DNA from: Ruminococcus sp. | Lineage (GTDB): Bacteria > Bacillota > Clostridia > Oscillospirales > Acutalibacteraceae | Direction of reading: 5' to 3' | Assembly (NCBI GenBank): GCA_017410265.1 | Contig: JAFQRC010000005.1 | Location: 62,001 to 126,000 of the forward strand | Length of the DNA stretch: 64,000 nt | In this document: positions 1-10,567 of the stretch, in pieces | How the letters are laid out: every line of letters starts with the position of its first letter | Position numbering within the stretch: position 1 is the stretch's first letter | Position numbers and translations under genes: made by a program | Notes under the pieces: model-generated | Databases searched by the model: none | What the model was told of the DNA's origin: nothing | Seen by the model: the letters and a program-made list of their open reading frames with translations, nothing else

Positions 1-1
1 C

Positions 2-1942
2 CGTCCACTAAAGCGAGGAGTCAACCCGTTTGGTGGTATCCGTATGGCAAGACAGGCTTGTAAAGCCTACGGCTACGAGCTCGGTAAAAAGATCGAAGAT
101 GAATTCAGATACAGAACCACTCACAACGACGGAGTTTTCAGAGCATATACCGACGAAATGCGCGCTGCCCGCCACTGTCATGTTATTACAGGTCTGCCTG
201 ATGCTTATGGCAGAGGCAGAATCATCGGCGACTACAGAAGAGTTGCGCTCTACGGTGTGGACAAGCTTATCGAAGAAAAGAATAAAGACAGAGCAAAAAT
301 ATCTAAAGGTACACTAAACGCTGATGAAATTCGACTTTATGAGGAGCTTTATAAGCAGATTTCCTTCATGGAATTTCTCAAAGAAATGGCGTTAATGTAC
401 GGTTACGATATCTCAAAGCCTGCCAAAAACGCAAGAGAAGCTATTCAGTGGACATACTTTGCTTACCTCGGAGCAATCAAGGAGCAAAACGGTGCAGCTA
501 TGTCTTTAGGCAGAGTCAGCACATTTTTTGATATCTATATTGAGCGCGATATGAACTACGGTATTCTTACCGAGGAAACTGCTCAGGAACTTATCGATGA
601 TTTTGTTATCAAGCTCAGAATGGCTAGAATGCTTCGAACACCTGAGTATAACGACCTGTTCGGCGGTGACCCGATGTGGATTACCGAAGCTATCGGTGGT
701 ATGGGAGAAGATGGCAGAACTCTTGTTTCGAAAAGCTCTTTCCGTATGCTCAACACCCTCTACACGCTCGGCTCTTCACCTGAGCCTAATCTGACTGTTT
801 TGTGGAGCAAAGACCTACCTGATGGCTTTAAGCATTTCTGCGCAAAGGTTTCTAAAGATACAGACTCTATTCAGTACGAAAACGATGACCTTATGCGCCC
901 GATTTACGGCGATGATTACGCTATTGCTTGTTGTGTATCGGCTATGAAGGTTGGTAAGCAGATGCAGTTCTTCGGAGCTCGCTGTAATCTGGCAAAGCTG
1001 TTACTAATCGCTCTTAACGGTGGATATGATACCACCAGCGGTATGCACATCGGACCTCAGATGCCTGTAATAGAGTCACCTAAGCTGGATTACTACGAGG
1101 TGATGGAGCGATATGATATCTATATCAAGTGGCTCGCAAATCTCTATGTTAATACGATGAATGTCATCCACTATATGCACGATAAGTATGCTTATGAGAA
1201 GACCCAGATGGCGCTCCACGATACAGATGTTGAGCGTCTGATGGCTTTCGGTGTTGCAGGTCTTTCGGTTGTAGCCGACTCTCTGAGTGCTATCAAACAC
1301 GCATCAGTATATCCTGTTACGGATGAAAATGGCTATATTGTTGAGTTTACTACAAACGGAGATTTTCCGAAATATGGCAACGATGACGATAGGGTAGATC
1401 TTATCGCTAAGGATATGACCCACAGATTTATCACAGAGCTCAGAAAAACTCCGACATACCGCAACGCTGTGCACACACTTTCCGTGCTTACAATTACATC
1501 GAATGTAATGTATGGCAAGCACACGGGAGCGACTCCTGATGGCAGAGCGGCTGGCTCTCCTTTTGCACCTGGTGCTAACCCGATGCATAACCGTGAAGAA
1601 AACGGCGCTTTGGCGTCTCTTAACTCTGTTGCAAAAATCAGCTATGATGATTGCAGGGATGGTATTTCAAACACATTCTCTATCACTCCTGATGCACTCG
1701 GTAAAACCGATGAAGAGCGTATTGAAAACCTCGTTTCCATTTTAGACGGCTATTTTGCAAAGGACGCACACCACATCAATGTAAATGTGCTTAACCGTGA
1801 AACTCTGATGGAGGCGTACGAAAATCCTGAGGCTTATCCTAACCTCACTATCCGAGTATCAGGCTACGCTGTTAATTTCCACAAGCTTTCAAAAGAACAG
1901 CAGCGCGAGGTTATCAGCCGTACATTCCACGACGCGCTATGA
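2..1942 (+). CDS. pflB: Formate C-acetyltransferase (pyruvate formate-lyase), 5' truncated by window edge
   Basis: Glycyl-radical enzyme of the cytoplasm converting pyruvate and CoA to acetyl-CoA and formate. The frame is open to the left edge: codons before the first ATG (position 44) read [12 protein letters not shown], which matches the conserved interior of PflB, so the start lies outside the window and about 100 residues are missing. The catalytic Cys-Cys pair (ACCVSAM) is at 929-934 and the glycyl-radical motif RVSGYAV lies near the C-terminus with its Gly codon at 1862-1864. The TGA stop overlaps the start of pflA by 4 bp (ATGA), the usual arrangement with its activase. Identity is close to certain; only the N-terminus is unseen. 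Confidence 0.97.
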   Translation, partial: RPLKRGVNPFGGIRMARQACKAYGYELGKKIEDEFRYRTTHNDGVFRAYTDEMRAARHCHVITGLPDAYGRGRIIGDYRRVALYGVDKLIEEKNKDRAKISKGTLNADEIRLYEELYKQISFMEFLKEMALMYGYDISKPAKNAREAIQWTYFAYLGAIKEQNGAAMSLGRVSTFFDIYIERDMNYGILTEETAQELIDDFVIKLRMARMLRTPEYNDLFGGDPMWITEAIGGMGEDGRTLVSKSSFRMLNTLYTLGSSPEPNLTVLWSKDLPDGFKHFCAKVSKDTDSIQYENDDLMRPIYGDDYAIACCVSAMKVGKQMQFFGARCNLAKLLLIALNGGYDTTSGMHIGPQMPVIESPKLDYYEVMERYDIYIKWLANLYVNTMNVIHYMHDKYAYEKTQMALHDTDVERLMAFGVAGLSVVADSLSAIKHASVYPVTDENGYIVEFTTNGDFPKYGNDDDRVDLIAKDMTHRFITELRKTPTYRNAVHTLSVLTITSNVMYGKHTGATPDGRAAGSPFAPGANPMHNREENGALASLNSVAKISYDDCRDGISNTFSITPDALGKTDEERIENLVSILDGYFAKDAHHINVNVLNRETLMEAYENPEAYPNLTIRVSGYAVNFHKLSKEQQREVISRTFHDAL

Positions 1943-2658
1943 GTGAGATGAAGGGAAGAGTCCATTCTATCCAGAGCTTAGGCACAGTTGACGGACCGGG
2001 TGTTCGCTTTGTAGTGTTTATGCAAGGATGCAATTTGCGATGCAAATGTTGTCACAACCCCGATACATGGGAGCTGTTTAGTGGTACAGAATATACAGCA
2101 AAGGAAATTGTCAGCAAGGCTGTGAGATACAAAGAGTATTTTAGTAAAAAAGGTGGTATCACACTTTCAGGAGGCGAGCCTTTATTGCAGGCTGACTTTG
2201 CAAAAGAAGTGTTTGCTTTATGTCACGAAAATGATATCAACACCTGTCTTGATACCTCAGGAAACATTCTTTCTAACAGCGTAAAAGAACTGCTTTCGTA
2301 TACTGACCGTGTTTTGCTCGATGTTAAATACACAGATGACACTCTTTATAAAGAAAATGTCGGTTGTCATCTGGGTGTTGTACTCGATTTTCTGTCGTAT
2401 CTTGATGAAAAGAGTATACCTACCACCTTGCGTCAGGTTATTATTCCGACTATCAACGATGATGAGGAAAATATTCTGAAACTCAAAGCTATCGCCGATG
2501 CTCACGAATGTGTCGATAAAATCGAGCTTTTGCCGTTTAAGAAAATATGTCAGACCAAGTATGATAACTTGAATGTAGAGTTTCCTTTTTCCCACATTAA
2601 TCAGGCGAAAGAGAGCGATATCAACGCTTTGAAACAGCACATTCCCGAATACTCGTAA
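1939..2658 (+). CDS. pflA: Pyruvate formate-lyase-activating enzyme
   Basis: Radical SAM enzyme (239 aa) that abstracts hydrogen from the PflB glycine to make the active radical. The SAM-cluster motif CX3CX2C is at Cys31, Cys35 and Cys38 ([11 protein letters not shown]), with an additional Cys37 inside the motif; [10 protein letters not shown] follows as the usual GGE SAM-binding motif. Length is normal for PflA. It starts inside the pflB stop codon, which implies translational coupling, and is followed after 25 nt by an intrinsic terminator, so pflB-pflA is a two-gene unit at least at its 3' end. Confidence 0.96.
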   Translation: MSEMKGRVHSIQSLGTVDGPGVRFVVFMQGCNLRCKCCHNPDTWELFSGTEYTAKEIVSKAVRYKEYFSKKGGITLSGGEPLLQADFAKEVFALCHENDINTCLDTSGNILSNSVKELLSYTDRVLLDVKYTDDTLYKENVGCHLGVVLDFLSYLDEKSIPTTLRQVIIPTINDDEENILKLKAIADAHECVDKIELLPFKKICQTKYDNLNVEFPFSHINQAKESDINALKQHIPEYS

Positions 2659-2679
2659 ATTTAATATTAATATTTCGAT

Positions 2680-2717
2680 AAAACAGCGAATTTTTGCATT
2701 AAGTTCGCTGTTTTTTT
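2680..2717 (+). terminator. Intrinsic terminator after pflBA
   Basis: Inverted repeat AAACAGCGAA (2681-2690) and TTCGCTGTTT (2704-2713), followed by a run of T. It separates the pfl genes from the ruv genes. Confidence 0.9.
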
Positions 2718-2729
2718 ATGCCCTTTTTA

Positions 2730-2758
2730 TTGCTATTGTAACGCTATTATGTTATAAT
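2730..2758 (+). promoter_or_regulatory. Candidate sigma-A promoter for ruvC operon
   Basis: TTGCTA (2730-2735), 17-bp spacer, perfect TATAAT (2753-2758), placed between the pfl terminator and ruvC. The -35 box is imperfect. No LexA-like site was recognised. Confidence 0.6.
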
Positions 2759-2808
2759 AATACTTAATTATGGGATAGTACGAGATTTTTGAGAAAGGAG
2801 TGAGTGCT

Positions 2809-3321
2809 GTGATAGTTTTAGGTATAGACCCCGGGTATGCTATTGTTGGCTGGGGTGTGATTGAATTTTCAGGTAATAACTACATGCCGAAGGCTTTCGG
2901 CTCTATCACAACTGAGGCTCACACCGATTTCAACTCTCGTTTAGAGCTCATCTATAACGATATGATGACAATATTGAAGAAGTACAAACCCGACGCACTT
3001 TCTATTGAAAAGCTGTATTTTACCACAAATGTTACTACAGCGATTTTAGTAGCTCAGGCGAGAGGAGTTATCCTTCTGGCTGCTCAGCAGTGTGGAGTGG
3101 AGGTTTTTGAATACACACCGCTACAGGTCAAAGTAGCTGTCACGGGCTACGGAAAGGCTAAAAAGCCACAGGTTATGGAAATGACAAGACGACTTCTTCA
3201 CCTAAAGGAAGTCCCTAAACCGGACGATACTGCCGACGCGCTTGCTATCGCTATAACACACACCCACGCGGCGGGAACCACGCTTCGCAGAAACTTACTC
3301 AATAAAGGAGTTAAGCTATGA
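2809..3321 (+). CDS. ruvC: Holliday junction resolvase RuvC
   Basis: Crossover junction endodeoxyribonuclease that cuts Holliday junctions in complex with RuvAB. The four acidic catalytic residues of the RNase H fold are present: Asp7 (GIDPG), Glu67 (SIEKLYF), and Asp140 and Asp143 (DDTADALAIA), counted from the GTG at 2809. This GTG is preferred over the GTG at 2800 because AAAGGAG (2794-2800) sits 8 nt upstream of it, and the resulting MIVLGIDPG matches the family N-terminus; the product is 170 aa. The stop overlaps the ruvA start by 4 bp. Confidence 0.95.
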   Translation: MIVLGIDPGYAIVGWGVIEFSGNNYMPKAFGSITTEAHTDFNSRLELIYNDMMTILKKYKPDALSIEKLYFTTNVTTAILVAQARGVILLAAQQCGVEVFEYTPLQVKVAVTGYGKAKKPQVMEMTRRLLHLKEVPKPDDTADALAIAITHTHAAGTTLRRNLLNKGVKL

Positions 3322-3911
3322 TTTACTCAGTAAAAGGTACACTTATCCATATAGAATCGGGCTTTGCCGTAGTAGAATGTGGAGGTATTGGCTACAAGGT
3401 CAACACTACCTTAACTACTCAAAGACAGCTAAAGCTCAATTCAGTAGTCACCTTGTTCACATATATGAATGTCCGTGAAGATGCGGTTGAGCTTTTCGGC
3501 TTTTATTCTAAAGGCGAGCTATCAACTTTCAAAATGCTCATTTCTATTTCAGGTGTCGGACCAAAGGTGGCTTTGGCTATTTTGTCTGAGCTAAGTTCTG
3601 AGCAGATAGCACTCTCTGTTTCAGCAGGAGATTATAAAACCCTCACCCGTGCATCAGGTGTCGGACCAAAGCTTGCTCAGCGTATTGTTCTTGAGCTAAA
3701 AGATAAAATCAAGGGCATCTCTACTGATGGTGCTGAGGGTATTGTCACAAAAGGTTCTGTCATCGCCGATACAGGAAACATCCCGAAAGCTGTTGCTGCG
3801 CTTGCAGTGCTTGGCTACAGTGCCGCTGATGTGACCCCTGTTTTGTCTAAGCTTGACCCAAGCTTATCAGTTGAACAGCTTATTTCAGCTACACTGAAAC
3901 AGATGGGATAA
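3318..3911 (+). CDS. ruvA: Holliday junction branch migration protein RuvA
   Basis: DNA-binding subunit (197 aa) that holds the four-way junction and loads the RuvB helicase. It has the N-terminal OB-fold (about residues 1-62), two helix-hairpin-helix motifs (ISGVGPKVALAILS and ASGVGPKLAQRIVLELK) and a C-terminal three-helix domain (about 148-197) that binds RuvB. Length is typical. It is translationally coupled to ruvC by a 4-bp overlap and lies 58 bp before ruvB. Confidence 0.96.
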   Translation: MIYSVKGTLIHIESGFAVVECGGIGYKVNTTLTTQRQLKLNSVVTLFTYMNVREDAVELFGFYSKGELSTFKMLISISGVGPKVALAILSELSSEQIALSVSAGDYKTLTRASGVGPKLAQRIVLELKDKIKGISTDGAEGIVTKGSVIADTGNIPKAVAALAVLGYSAADVTPVLSKLDPSLSVEQLISATLKQMG

Positions 3912-3969
3912 TTCTTATTTAGAATTCTAATTCAGAAATATACTTTCACCTGAAAGGATAAATAAATTT

Positions 3970-5031
3970 ATGGAATACACAGATTTCGAGATGGATTTTG
4001 AGGACCGATTAGTCGATACCTCAGAAATACCACAGGACCTACTCGAGGGGGATAACCCGCTTCGACCGAAAACTCTCGATGAGTATGTTGGTCAGCATAA
4101 GGCTAAGGAAAATCTCAGCATTTTCATTGAAGCCGCGAAAAAAAGAAAAGAAGCGCTCGACCATGTTTTACTTTATGGACCGCCAGGTCTTGGTAAAACT
4201 ACTCTAGCTGGTATTATTGCTAACGAAATGGGAGTTAACATCCGAATCACCTCTGGCCCTGCAATTGAAAAGCCGGGTGATTTAGCCGCATTGCTCACTA
4301 ATCTCAATCCCGGCGATGTGCTTTTTATCGACGAGATACATCGACTCTCCCGCGCGGTTGAAGAGATTTTATATCCATCTATGGAAGACTTCGCTATTGA
4401 TATCATCACGGGCAAAGGTCAGATGGCAGCGTCCTATCATCTGCCACTACCTAAATTTACCTTAGTAGGAGCTACCACGAGAGCGGGACAGCTCACGGCA
4501 CCTCTCAGAGATCGTTTTGGCGTAGTTTTACGGCTTGAGATGTACTCTCCACAGGAGCTTGCTGATATTATCAAACGAAGTGCAGGAATCTTAGGTATCG
4601 CAATTGATGACGACGGAGCGTTAGAGCTAGCATCTAGAAGTCGTGGCACACCGCGTATAGCAAACAGACTCTTAAAACGAGTTCGCGACTTTTCTGAGGT
4701 TATTTCCGACGGTGTTATCACCTGCGATGTAGCTCGAACAGCACTTGATAGACTCGAAATCGATGAGCTCGGTCTTGACCAGAACGACCGAAGAATGCTT
4801 GATGCGATGATAAAATACTATCGCGGAGGTCCTGTTGGACTCGAAACATTAGCTGCCGCTATCGGTGAAGAGGCTGTCACTATCGAAGATGTCTACGAGC
4901 CGTATCTTATGCAGGTAGGCTTTTTGAGTCGTACCCCACGAGGGCGATGTGTCACCGCCGAAGCGTACAGACACTTAGGCTATGAAGTCCCTACAAACAC
5001 AGCACAGGCACAGGGAAGCCTGTTTGATTAA
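3970..5031 (+). CDS. ruvB: Holliday junction branch migration ATPase RuvB
   Basis: AAA+ motor (353 aa) that drives branch migration as hexameric rings on both sides of RuvA. Walker A is GPPGLGKTT (residues 70-78), Walker B ends DEIH (121-124), sensor 1 is in VGATTRAGQ, and the C-terminal winged helix ends in the conserved TPRGR segment. ruvB is third in the ruvCAB order common in Clostridia. AAAGGA about 12 nt upstream is a somewhat distant ribosome site. The short C-terminal tail rich in Ala and Gln is unremarkable. Confidence 0.97.
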   Translation: MEYTDFEMDFEDRLVDTSEIPQDLLEGDNPLRPKTLDEYVGQHKAKENLSIFIEAAKKRKEALDHVLLYGPPGLGKTTLAGIIANEMGVNIRITSGPAIEKPGDLAALLTNLNPGDVLFIDEIHRLSRAVEEILYPSMEDFAIDIITGKGQMAASYHLPLPKFTLVGATTRAGQLTAPLRDRFGVVLRLEMYSPQELADIIKRSAGILGIAIDDDGALELASRSRGTPRIANRLLKRVRDFSEVISDGVITCDVARTALDRLEIDELGLDQNDRRMLDAMIKYYRGGPVGLETLAAAIGEEAVTIEDVYEPYLMQVGFLSRTPRGRCVTAEAYRHLGYEVPTNTAQAQGSLFD

Positions 5032-5064
5032 GTAATAAATTAATTATAAGTTAGGAGAATAAAC

Positions 5065-6414
5065 ATGGGAAGATTATTTGGTACAGACGGCGCCAGAGGC
5101 GTTGCAAACACAGAACTTACAATCGAACTCGCTATGAACATCGGTAGAGCTGCTGCTATGGTGCTTACAAGCAAAGAGGTTGAGCATCCTACTATTGTTA
5201 TCGGTAAAGATACCCGACTTTCAGGTGATATGCTCGAAGGCGCTCTTATCGCAGGTCTTTGTTCAGTAGGCGCTAATGTAAAGCTTTTGGGTGTAGTTCC
5301 TACTCCTGCAGTAGCTTACCTTGTCAGAAAATATAATGCAGATGCGGGTATTATGATTTCCGCATCACATAATCCTTTTGAATTCAATGGTATCAAGATA
5401 TTCAGTGGTGAGGGTTATAAGCTTCCTGACGAGCTTGAAGAAAAAATCGAAGCTATTATTTTAGATAACGCAGAACCTTACACAGTTCCTGCTCATGAAG
5501 GTTTAGGTACAGTTGAAACTGTAGACACAGCAGCTGATGAGTATATTGACTATGTTGCATCATCTGTTGAATATGATCTTTCTGGCATGGAAGTTGCGCT
5601 TGACTGTTCAAACGGCTCATCTTCCCGTACAGCAGAAAAGCTTTTTACAAAGCTCGGCGCTAAGGTTCACATGCTTTTTGATACTCCTGATGGTATTAAT
5701 ATCAACACAAATTGTGGCTCTACACATATGGAGACACTTATGGCTTATGTAAAAGAGCATAATCTTCAGGCTGGTCTTGCGTTTGATGGCGATGCTGACA
5801 GATGCTTAGCTGTTGATGAAAACGGCGAATTGGTCGATGGTGACTTTATCATTGCTATTTTAGCAGACGACCTGAAAAGACTCGGAAAACTCAAGAACAA
5901 CGCTGTTGTCGGCACAGTTATGACCAACATGGGCTTCAACAAATTCTGTGAAGAAAACGATATGAAGTTTGTTGCTACAGCTGTTGGCGACAGATATGTA
6001 TTAGAAGAAATGCTTAAAAGCGACTACAACATCGGTGGTGAGCAGAGCGGTCATGTTATTTTCCTTGACTACGCTACCACAGGTGACGGTCAGCTCACAG
6101 GTGCACATTTATTGAGCCTACTTAACCGTCGTCAGGAAAAGCTTTCAGATGTAGCTAAACTTATGAAGCGTTTCCCACAGGTACTCATCAATGTTAAGAT
6201 TTCAAACGAGGGTAAAGCTAAGTTTAAGACAGACGAAGCTTTAAAAGAAGCTAACGAGCGCATTTCTTCTACACTCGGAAATAGAGGTCGTATCTTAGTT
6301 CGTGCTTCCGGCACAGAGCCGCTCGTTCGTGTAATGCTCGAGGGCGAAGTTTACGAAGAGATTGAAAAGTTAGCTCAGGAAATGGCTGATATTGTCAAGG
6401 AGAGATTAGGCTGA
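5065..6414 (+). CDS. glmM: Phosphoglucosamine mutase
   Basis: Converts glucosamine-6-phosphate to glucosamine-1-phosphate for UDP-GlcNAc and peptidoglycan synthesis. The 449-aa protein has the alpha-D-phosphohexomutase layout: phosphoserine loop ISASHNP (Ser101), metal loop DGDADR (241-246), sugar loop GGEQSGH, and C-terminal phosphate-binding RASGTEPLVRVM. These motifs, with the N-terminal GTDGARG, distinguish GlmM from PGM/PMM enzymes. Ribosome site TTAGGAG lies 8 nt before the ATG. The TGA stop overlaps the next ATG by 1 base. Confidence 0.96.
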   Translation: MGRLFGTDGARGVANTELTIELAMNIGRAAAMVLTSKEVEHPTIVIGKDTRLSGDMLEGALIAGLCSVGANVKLLGVVPTPAVAYLVRKYNADAGIMISASHNPFEFNGIKIFSGEGYKLPDELEEKIEAIILDNAEPYTVPAHEGLGTVETVDTAADEYIDYVASSVEYDLSGMEVALDCSNGSSSRTAEKLFTKLGAKVHMLFDTPDGININTNCGSTHMETLMAYVKEHNLQAGLAFDGDADRCLAVDENGELVDGDFIIAILADDLKRLGKLKNNAVVGTVMTNMGFNKFCEENDMKFVATAVGDRYVLEEMLKSDYNIGGEQSGHVIFLDYATTGDGQLTGAHLLSLLNRRQEKLSDVAKLMKRFPQVLINVKISNEGKAKFKTDEALKEANERISSTLGNRGRILVRASGTEPLVRVMLEGEVYEEIEKLAQEMADIVKERLG

Positions 6415-7277
6415 TGCGAGTATCTTCAAATTGGGTCGATTACGAGCTGATTGACACCTCGCGTGGCGAACGACTTGAGCGTTGGGGCGATATCATTCTG
6501 ATTCGTCCAGACCCTCAGATTATCTGGAATACCGAGCGCACTAATCCGCTTTGGAAGAAAGCTCACGCTAAGTACCACCGCTCAAATCAGGGTGGAGGAC
6601 AGTGGCAGGTTTTCAAGAAAATTCCTGACTCATGGTCCCTTAAATACAGCGATTTAGTTTTCAATGTAAAGCCGATGGGCTTCAAACACACCGGCATTTT
6701 CCCTGAACAAGCGGTCAACTGGGACTTGGCATCAAGTATTATAAGAGAGTCTGACCGCCAGCTTAATGTACTGAATTTGTTCGGCTACACAGGATGTGCG
6801 ACACTTGCTTGTCTTAACGCAGGTGCCAAAGTATGCCATGTTGACGCGTCAAAAGGAATGGTGCAGTGGGCGAGAGAAAATGCAGCTTCCTCAGGTCTTG
6901 CTGATAAGCCTGTCAGATGGCTTGTTGATGATTGTATGAAATTCGTCGCTCGCGAACAGCGTAGAGGTAATAAATACGACGGCATCATTATGGACCCGCC
7001 GTCATACGGCAGAGGTCCTGGCGGAGAAGTCTGGAAATTGGAAGAACAGCTTTATTCTTTTTTAGAATTATGCTCAACTATTTTATCTGATGATGCCCGC
7101 TTCTTTATTTTAAATTCATATACAACAGGTTTACCACCGTCAGTTATGGAGTATATGTTGTCCACAATACTCGTCAAACGCTTTGGTGGCTCGGTTTCTT
7201 CTTCAGAAATCGGCTTACCTGTTACAGATACTAAACTTGTTCTCCCATGCGGCAACACCGCTATCTGGAGAAAGTGA
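6414..7277 (+). CDS. Class I SAM-dependent methyltransferase, RlmI-like, without PUA domain
   Basis: A 287-aa Rossmann-fold methyltransferase resembling the C-terminal catalytic part of the 23S rRNA m5C methyltransferases RlmI/RlmK. SAM-binding motif I is [13 protein letters not shown], motif II ends HVDASK, and the catalytic/base-binding motif is [11 protein letters not shown]. The N-terminal PUA domain of RlmI is absent; about 100 other residues precede motif I ([18 protein letters not shown]). An rRNA substrate is the family expectation, not shown here. It is translationally coupled to glmM and its stop is 17 bp before ecfA1. Confidence 0.8.
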   Translation: MRVSSNWVDYELIDTSRGERLERWGDIILIRPDPQIIWNTERTNPLWKKAHAKYHRSNQGGGQWQVFKKIPDSWSLKYSDLVFNVKPMGFKHTGIFPEQAVNWDLASSIIRESDRQLNVLNLFGYTGCATLACLNAGAKVCHVDASKGMVQWARENAASSGLADKPVRWLVDDCMKFVAREQRRGNKYDGIIMDPPSYGRGPGGEVWKLEEQLYSFLELCSTILSDDARFFILNSYTTGLPPSVMEYMLSTILVKRFGGSVSSSEIGLPVTDTKLVLPCGNTAIWRK

Positions 7278-7294
7278 TTCGGAGAGATTTATTG

Positions 7295-8149
7295 ATGGAC
7301 TTTATCACAGCGCAAAATCTTATTTTTCGCTATATTGATGAGGACGAACAAGTAAATAATGAAAATGTAAAGAATGTACTCGACAATGTTTCTTTTAGTG
7401 TTAAGAAAGGCGAATTTGTAGCCTTGCTTGGTCACAACGGATGCGGTAAATCCACTGTTGCAAAGCACTTAAACGCTATGCTTATACCTGAATCAGGAAA
7501 GCTTTTTGTTGATTCTATCGATACTGCAGATGAAAACGAAGACTTCACTATCCGTCGGAAAGTCGGCTTAGTGCTCCAGAATCCCGACAACCAGCTTGTG
7601 GCATCTATCGTTGAAGAAGATGTCGCCTTTGGTCCTGAAAACTTAGGAGTTGAGCCCCAAGAAATCAGACGCAGAGTGGATGATGCCTTAAAAGCGGTTG
7701 ATATGTATGACTATCGTTTTCAGCCACCTCATAAGCTCTCAGGCGGTCAGAAACAGCGTGTTGCCATAGCCGGTATTATCGCCATGGAACCATCATGCAT
7801 TGTGCTTGATGAGCCTACCGCTATGCTTGACCCTAAGGGCAGAGAAGAGGTTATGAGCACAATAAAAAAGCTCAACAAGGAACGCGGCATAACCGTTGTG
7901 CTTATTACTCACTATATGGACGAAGCTGTTGAGGCTGATAGAGTAATTGTTATGGACGATGGCAAGGTGCTTTGTAGTGGTACACCGAAAGAAGTATTTT
8001 CACAGGTTGAGCTGCTAAAACGCCACCGTTTGGATGTTCCTCAGGTGACCGAGCTTTGCTATAAGCTCAAAGCCTGCGGAGTAGAAATCGATTCACTTAG
8101 CCTGCACAGTGACGAGTGCATAGCTCAGCTTACGGAGGTGCTACTATGA
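7295..8149 (+). CDS. ecfA1: Energy-coupling factor transporter ATPase EcfA1
   Basis: ATPase of the shared ECF module that energises vitamin or metal uptake by separate substrate-binding S components. All ABC motifs are present: Walker [10 protein letters not shown] (about residues 46-54), Q-loop LVLQNPDNQ, signature LSGGQKQR, Walker [13 protein letters not shown] and H-loop THYMDEA. I chose the ATG at 7295 (284 aa) rather than the ATG at 7247 because GGAGAG (7281-7286) is 8 nt upstream and the longer version would run 31 bp into the methyltransferase gene. It overlaps ecfA2 by 4 bp. No S component is encoded in the window, as expected for group II ECF systems. Confidence 0.95.
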   Translation: MDFITAQNLIFRYIDEDEQVNNENVKNVLDNVSFSVKKGEFVALLGHNGCGKSTVAKHLNAMLIPESGKLFVDSIDTADENEDFTIRRKVGLVLQNPDNQLVASIVEEDVAFGPENLGVEPQEIRRRVDDALKAVDMYDYRFQPPHKLSGGQKQRVAIAGIIAMEPSCIVLDEPTAMLDPKGREEVMSTIKKLNKERGITVVLITHYMDEAVEADRVIVMDDGKVLCSGTPKEVFSQVELLKRHRLDVPQVTELCYKLKACGVEIDSLSLHSDECIAQLTEVLL

Positions 8150-9009
8150 GTAATATCAAAGTAGAAAATCTCTGTTGCACCTATGGCATAAAGACTCCGT
8201 TTGAACGACACGCTGTGAGTGATGTTTCTTTTGAAATCAACAAAGGCGATTTTGTTGGTCTTATCGGTCACACAGGTTCGGGTAAATCAACCCTTGTTCA
8301 GATGCTCAATGGTCTGATAAAGCCAACCTCGGGAAAGGTCTATATCGACGGCATAGATATCTGGGAAAAGCCGAAAGAAATCCGCAAATTCCGTTTTAAA
8401 GTCGGTCTTGTTTTCCAGTATCCTGAGTACCAGCTCTTCGAAGAAACCGTATATAAAGACATCGCTTTCGGCCCTTCTAATATGGGACTGAGCGAAGAAG
8501 AGATTAAAGAGAGAGTTTTAAGAGCCGCTAAATTTGTCGGTCTTGATTACAAACTTCTTAATAAATCACCATTTGATTTATCAGGTGGCGAAAAGCGTCG
8601 TGCAGCTATTGCTGGCGTAATCGCTATGGACCCTGATGTTCTGATTCTTGACGAGCCTACAGCAGGATTAGACCCTGTTGGTAGAAATGTCCTGCTCTCT
8701 CAGATTTCTCAGTATCAGAAAGCTAAGAATAATACCATTATCCTTGTATCTCACTCTATGGAGGATGTAGCCAGAGTGACCAAAAAGGTGATGGTTATGA
8801 ATAAAGGAAAGCTTGCTATGTTTGGAGATACCAAGAGTGTATTCTCAAAGTCCGAGGAGCTTTCTTCAATGGGACTGAGAGTCCCGCAGATTACAAAGGT
8901 TATCAAGGCTCTGCGCGATAAAGGAGTTAATCTTCCTGACGATATTCTCACCGTTGACCGTGCTGTAGCTGAAATTACCGAACTCCTGAAAAAGGAGGGC
9001 AAGCTGTAA
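8146..9009 (+). CDS. ecfA2: Energy-coupling factor transporter ATPase EcfA2
   Basis: Second ATPase (287 aa) of the ECF module, pairing with EcfA1. Motifs: Walker [11 protein letters not shown]-loop [13 protein letters not shown], signature LSGGEKRR, Walker [14 protein letters not shown]-loop SHSMEDV. The LFEETV segment after the Q-loop is typical of EcfA2. The ATG at 8146 fits a GGAGG at 8134-8138 and gives ATGA overlap with ecfA1; the ATG at 8116 is too far upstream. Its TAA stop overlaps the ecfT ATG by one base, so the three ECF genes are translationally coupled. Confidence 0.95.
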   Translation: MSNIKVENLCCTYGIKTPFERHAVSDVSFEINKGDFVGLIGHTGSGKSTLVQMLNGLIKPTSGKVYIDGIDIWEKPKEIRKFRFKVGLVFQYPEYQLFEETVYKDIAFGPSNMGLSEEEIKERVLRAAKFVGLDYKLLNKSPFDLSGGEKRRAAIAGVIAMDPDVLILDEPTAGLDPVGRNVLLSQISQYQKAKNNTIILVSHSMEDVARVTKKVMVMNKGKLAMFGDTKSVFSKSEELSSMGLRVPQITKVIKALRDKGVNLPDDILTVDRAVAEITELLKKEGKL

Positions 9010-9821
9010 TGAGAGATATAGCCTTTGGCCAGTTTTATCCTGCTAAGAGTCTGCTCCACAGACTCGACCCGCGAGCAAAAATATTATTGCTTATTGTGTT
9101 TATAGTGTTGGTGTTCTGCACCGCTAACTATTATTCACTACTTTTGGTGATACTCGGGGTATTCTCCGTTGTTTTATTTTCAAAAGTACCACTCAGACTT
9201 TATTTCAATAGCCTGAAGATGATTATAGTCATTGTGCTCATCACTTCGTTTCTTAACCTTTTTTATGGCACAGGAGAGCCTGTTATTTCATGGGGATTTA
9301 TAAAAATCACGCTTGAGGGTATCAATAACGCGATTTTTGTGTCAGTTCGTATATTAAGCCTCATTCTTATCAGCTCGGCACTTACATTCACAACCTCGCC
9401 GACTGATCTGACCGATGCCTTAGAGCGACTGATGAAGCCTCTTACTGTGTTCAAGGTCAAAGTTCACGAAATCGCTATGATGATGACAATAGCTTTGCGT
9501 TTTGTTCCGCTTTTGCTTGAAGAAACGGACAAGATTATGTCTGCGCAGAAAGCTCGTGGTGCTGATATGGAATCAGGAAACCTGATACAGCGTATCAAAG
9601 CCCTCGTTCCGGTTTTGATTCCGCTTTTTGTATCTGCGTTCAGACGAGCTTATGAGCTCGCTGTAGCGATGGAATGTCGTTGTTATCAGGGCGGAGAGGG
9701 CAGAACACGAATGAAATCTCTGCACCTTCACACCCGAGATTATCTCAGCATTTTAGTAGTAATTATTCTAATAGTCGGAGTTGTATTATGCAATGTACTT
9801 CTGCCTCAGGCAGTGAGATAA
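9009..9821 (+). CDS. ecfT: Energy-coupling factor transmembrane protein EcfT
   Basis: Membrane scaffold (270 aa) that links the two ATPases to S components. The N-terminal half has several hydrophobic segments (for example ILLLIVFIVLVFC, LLLVILGVFSVVLF, MIIVIVLITSF); the cytosolic coupling region contains the first Ala-Arg-Gly motif (AQKARGAD). The second, normally also ARG, reads CRC here (MECRCYQGGEGRTR), a departure from consensus though the Arg is kept. A last membrane helix is at the C-terminus. The 3' end overlaps truA by 34 bp. Confidence 0.93.
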   Translation: MRDIAFGQFYPAKSLLHRLDPRAKILLLIVFIVLVFCTANYYSLLLVILGVFSVVLFSKVPLRLYFNSLKMIIVIVLITSFLNLFYGTGEPVISWGFIKITLEGINNAIFVSVRILSLILISSALTFTTSPTDLTDALERLMKPLTVFKVKVHEIAMMMTIALRFVPLLLEETDKIMSAQKARGADMESGNLIQRIKALVPVLIPLFVSAFRRAYELAVAMECRCYQGGEGRTRMKSLHLHTRDYLSILVVIILIVGVVLCNVLLPQAVR

Positions 9822-10555
9822 GAAACCTAAAAATTACAATTTCATATTCAGGAAAAGACCTTCACGGCTGGCAGATTCAAAAAAACGCTGTTACAGTTCA
9901 ACAGCGTTTTCAGGAAGCGGTATTCAGCGTACTCGGAAATACTCCTGATATAAAAGGATGTAGCCGTACAGACACTGGCGTGCACGCTAATATGTATGTC
10001 ATCTCCATGAAAACCGACCATCAGATTTCGTGCGAAAGACTCAAAGCGGCACTTAATCGCTATCTCCCGCTTGATATCGTTGTAACAAGTGTTGAACAAG
10101 CTCCTATTGATTTTCACGCACGCTACAGCTGTAAAGGTAAGCGATACATTTACAAGATATTAAACAGAGAAGTCAGGGATCCGTTTTGCGAGGGCTACGC
10201 GCTTCACTATCGCTACGAAATAGACGTAGATATGCTTAATAGTGCAGCTCAGAGCTATGTTGGAACCCACGATTTCACCTCTTTTTGTACACTTGATAAA
10301 AGGGAAAAGGGCGATTTCACACGCACTGTTAAGAGCTTTTCTGTATATAGAGAAGGTGACTTTGTGTATATGAGCGTGGAAGCCGACGGCTTTCTGTATA
10401 ATATGGTGCGTATTATGGTGGGAACACTGCTGAAAATCCAACAAGGAAAGCTTAGTGTAGACTCTATCCCTGATATCATTAAAGCTGAAAACCGCAAAGA
10501 AGCGGGCCCTACAGCGCCTGCCTGCGGACTTTATCTTGACCAAGTATTTTATTGA
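9788..10555 (+). CDS. truA: tRNA pseudouridine(38-40) synthase TruA
   Basis: Isomerises uridines 38-40 in the anticodon stem-loop of tRNAs. The catalytic aspartate is in CSRTDTGVHA, and the family motifs SYSGKDLHGWQ and FLYNMVRIMVGTLL are present. The ATG at 9788 (255 aa) has GGAG (9777-9780) 7 nt upstream; the in-frame ATG at 9674 lies deep inside ecfT and has no family match. The chosen start still overlaps ecfT by 34 bp, a common arrangement for ecfT-truA in Firmicutes. Confidence 0.94.
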   Translation: MQCTSASGSEIRNLKITISYSGKDLHGWQIQKNAVTVQQRFQEAVFSVLGNTPDIKGCSRTDTGVHANMYVISMKTDHQISCERLKAALNRYLPLDIVVTSVEQAPIDFHARYSCKGKRYIYKILNREVRDPFCEGYALHYRYEIDVDMLNSAAQSYVGTHDFTSFCTLDKREKGDFTRTVKSFSVYREGDFVYMSVEADGFLYNMVRIMVGTLLKIQQGKLSVDSIPDIIKAENRKEAGPTAPACGLYLDQVFY

Positions 10556-10567
10556 TAGGTGTAAACT

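Noticed and set aside
1076..1588. Antisense frames within pflB
   Set aside because: Shadow frames of a well-conserved gene without ribosome sites.
9674..9787. Longer truA reading from ATG at 9674
   Set aside because: The added residues lie inside ecfT, match nothing, and the ATG at 9788 has a good ribosome site.
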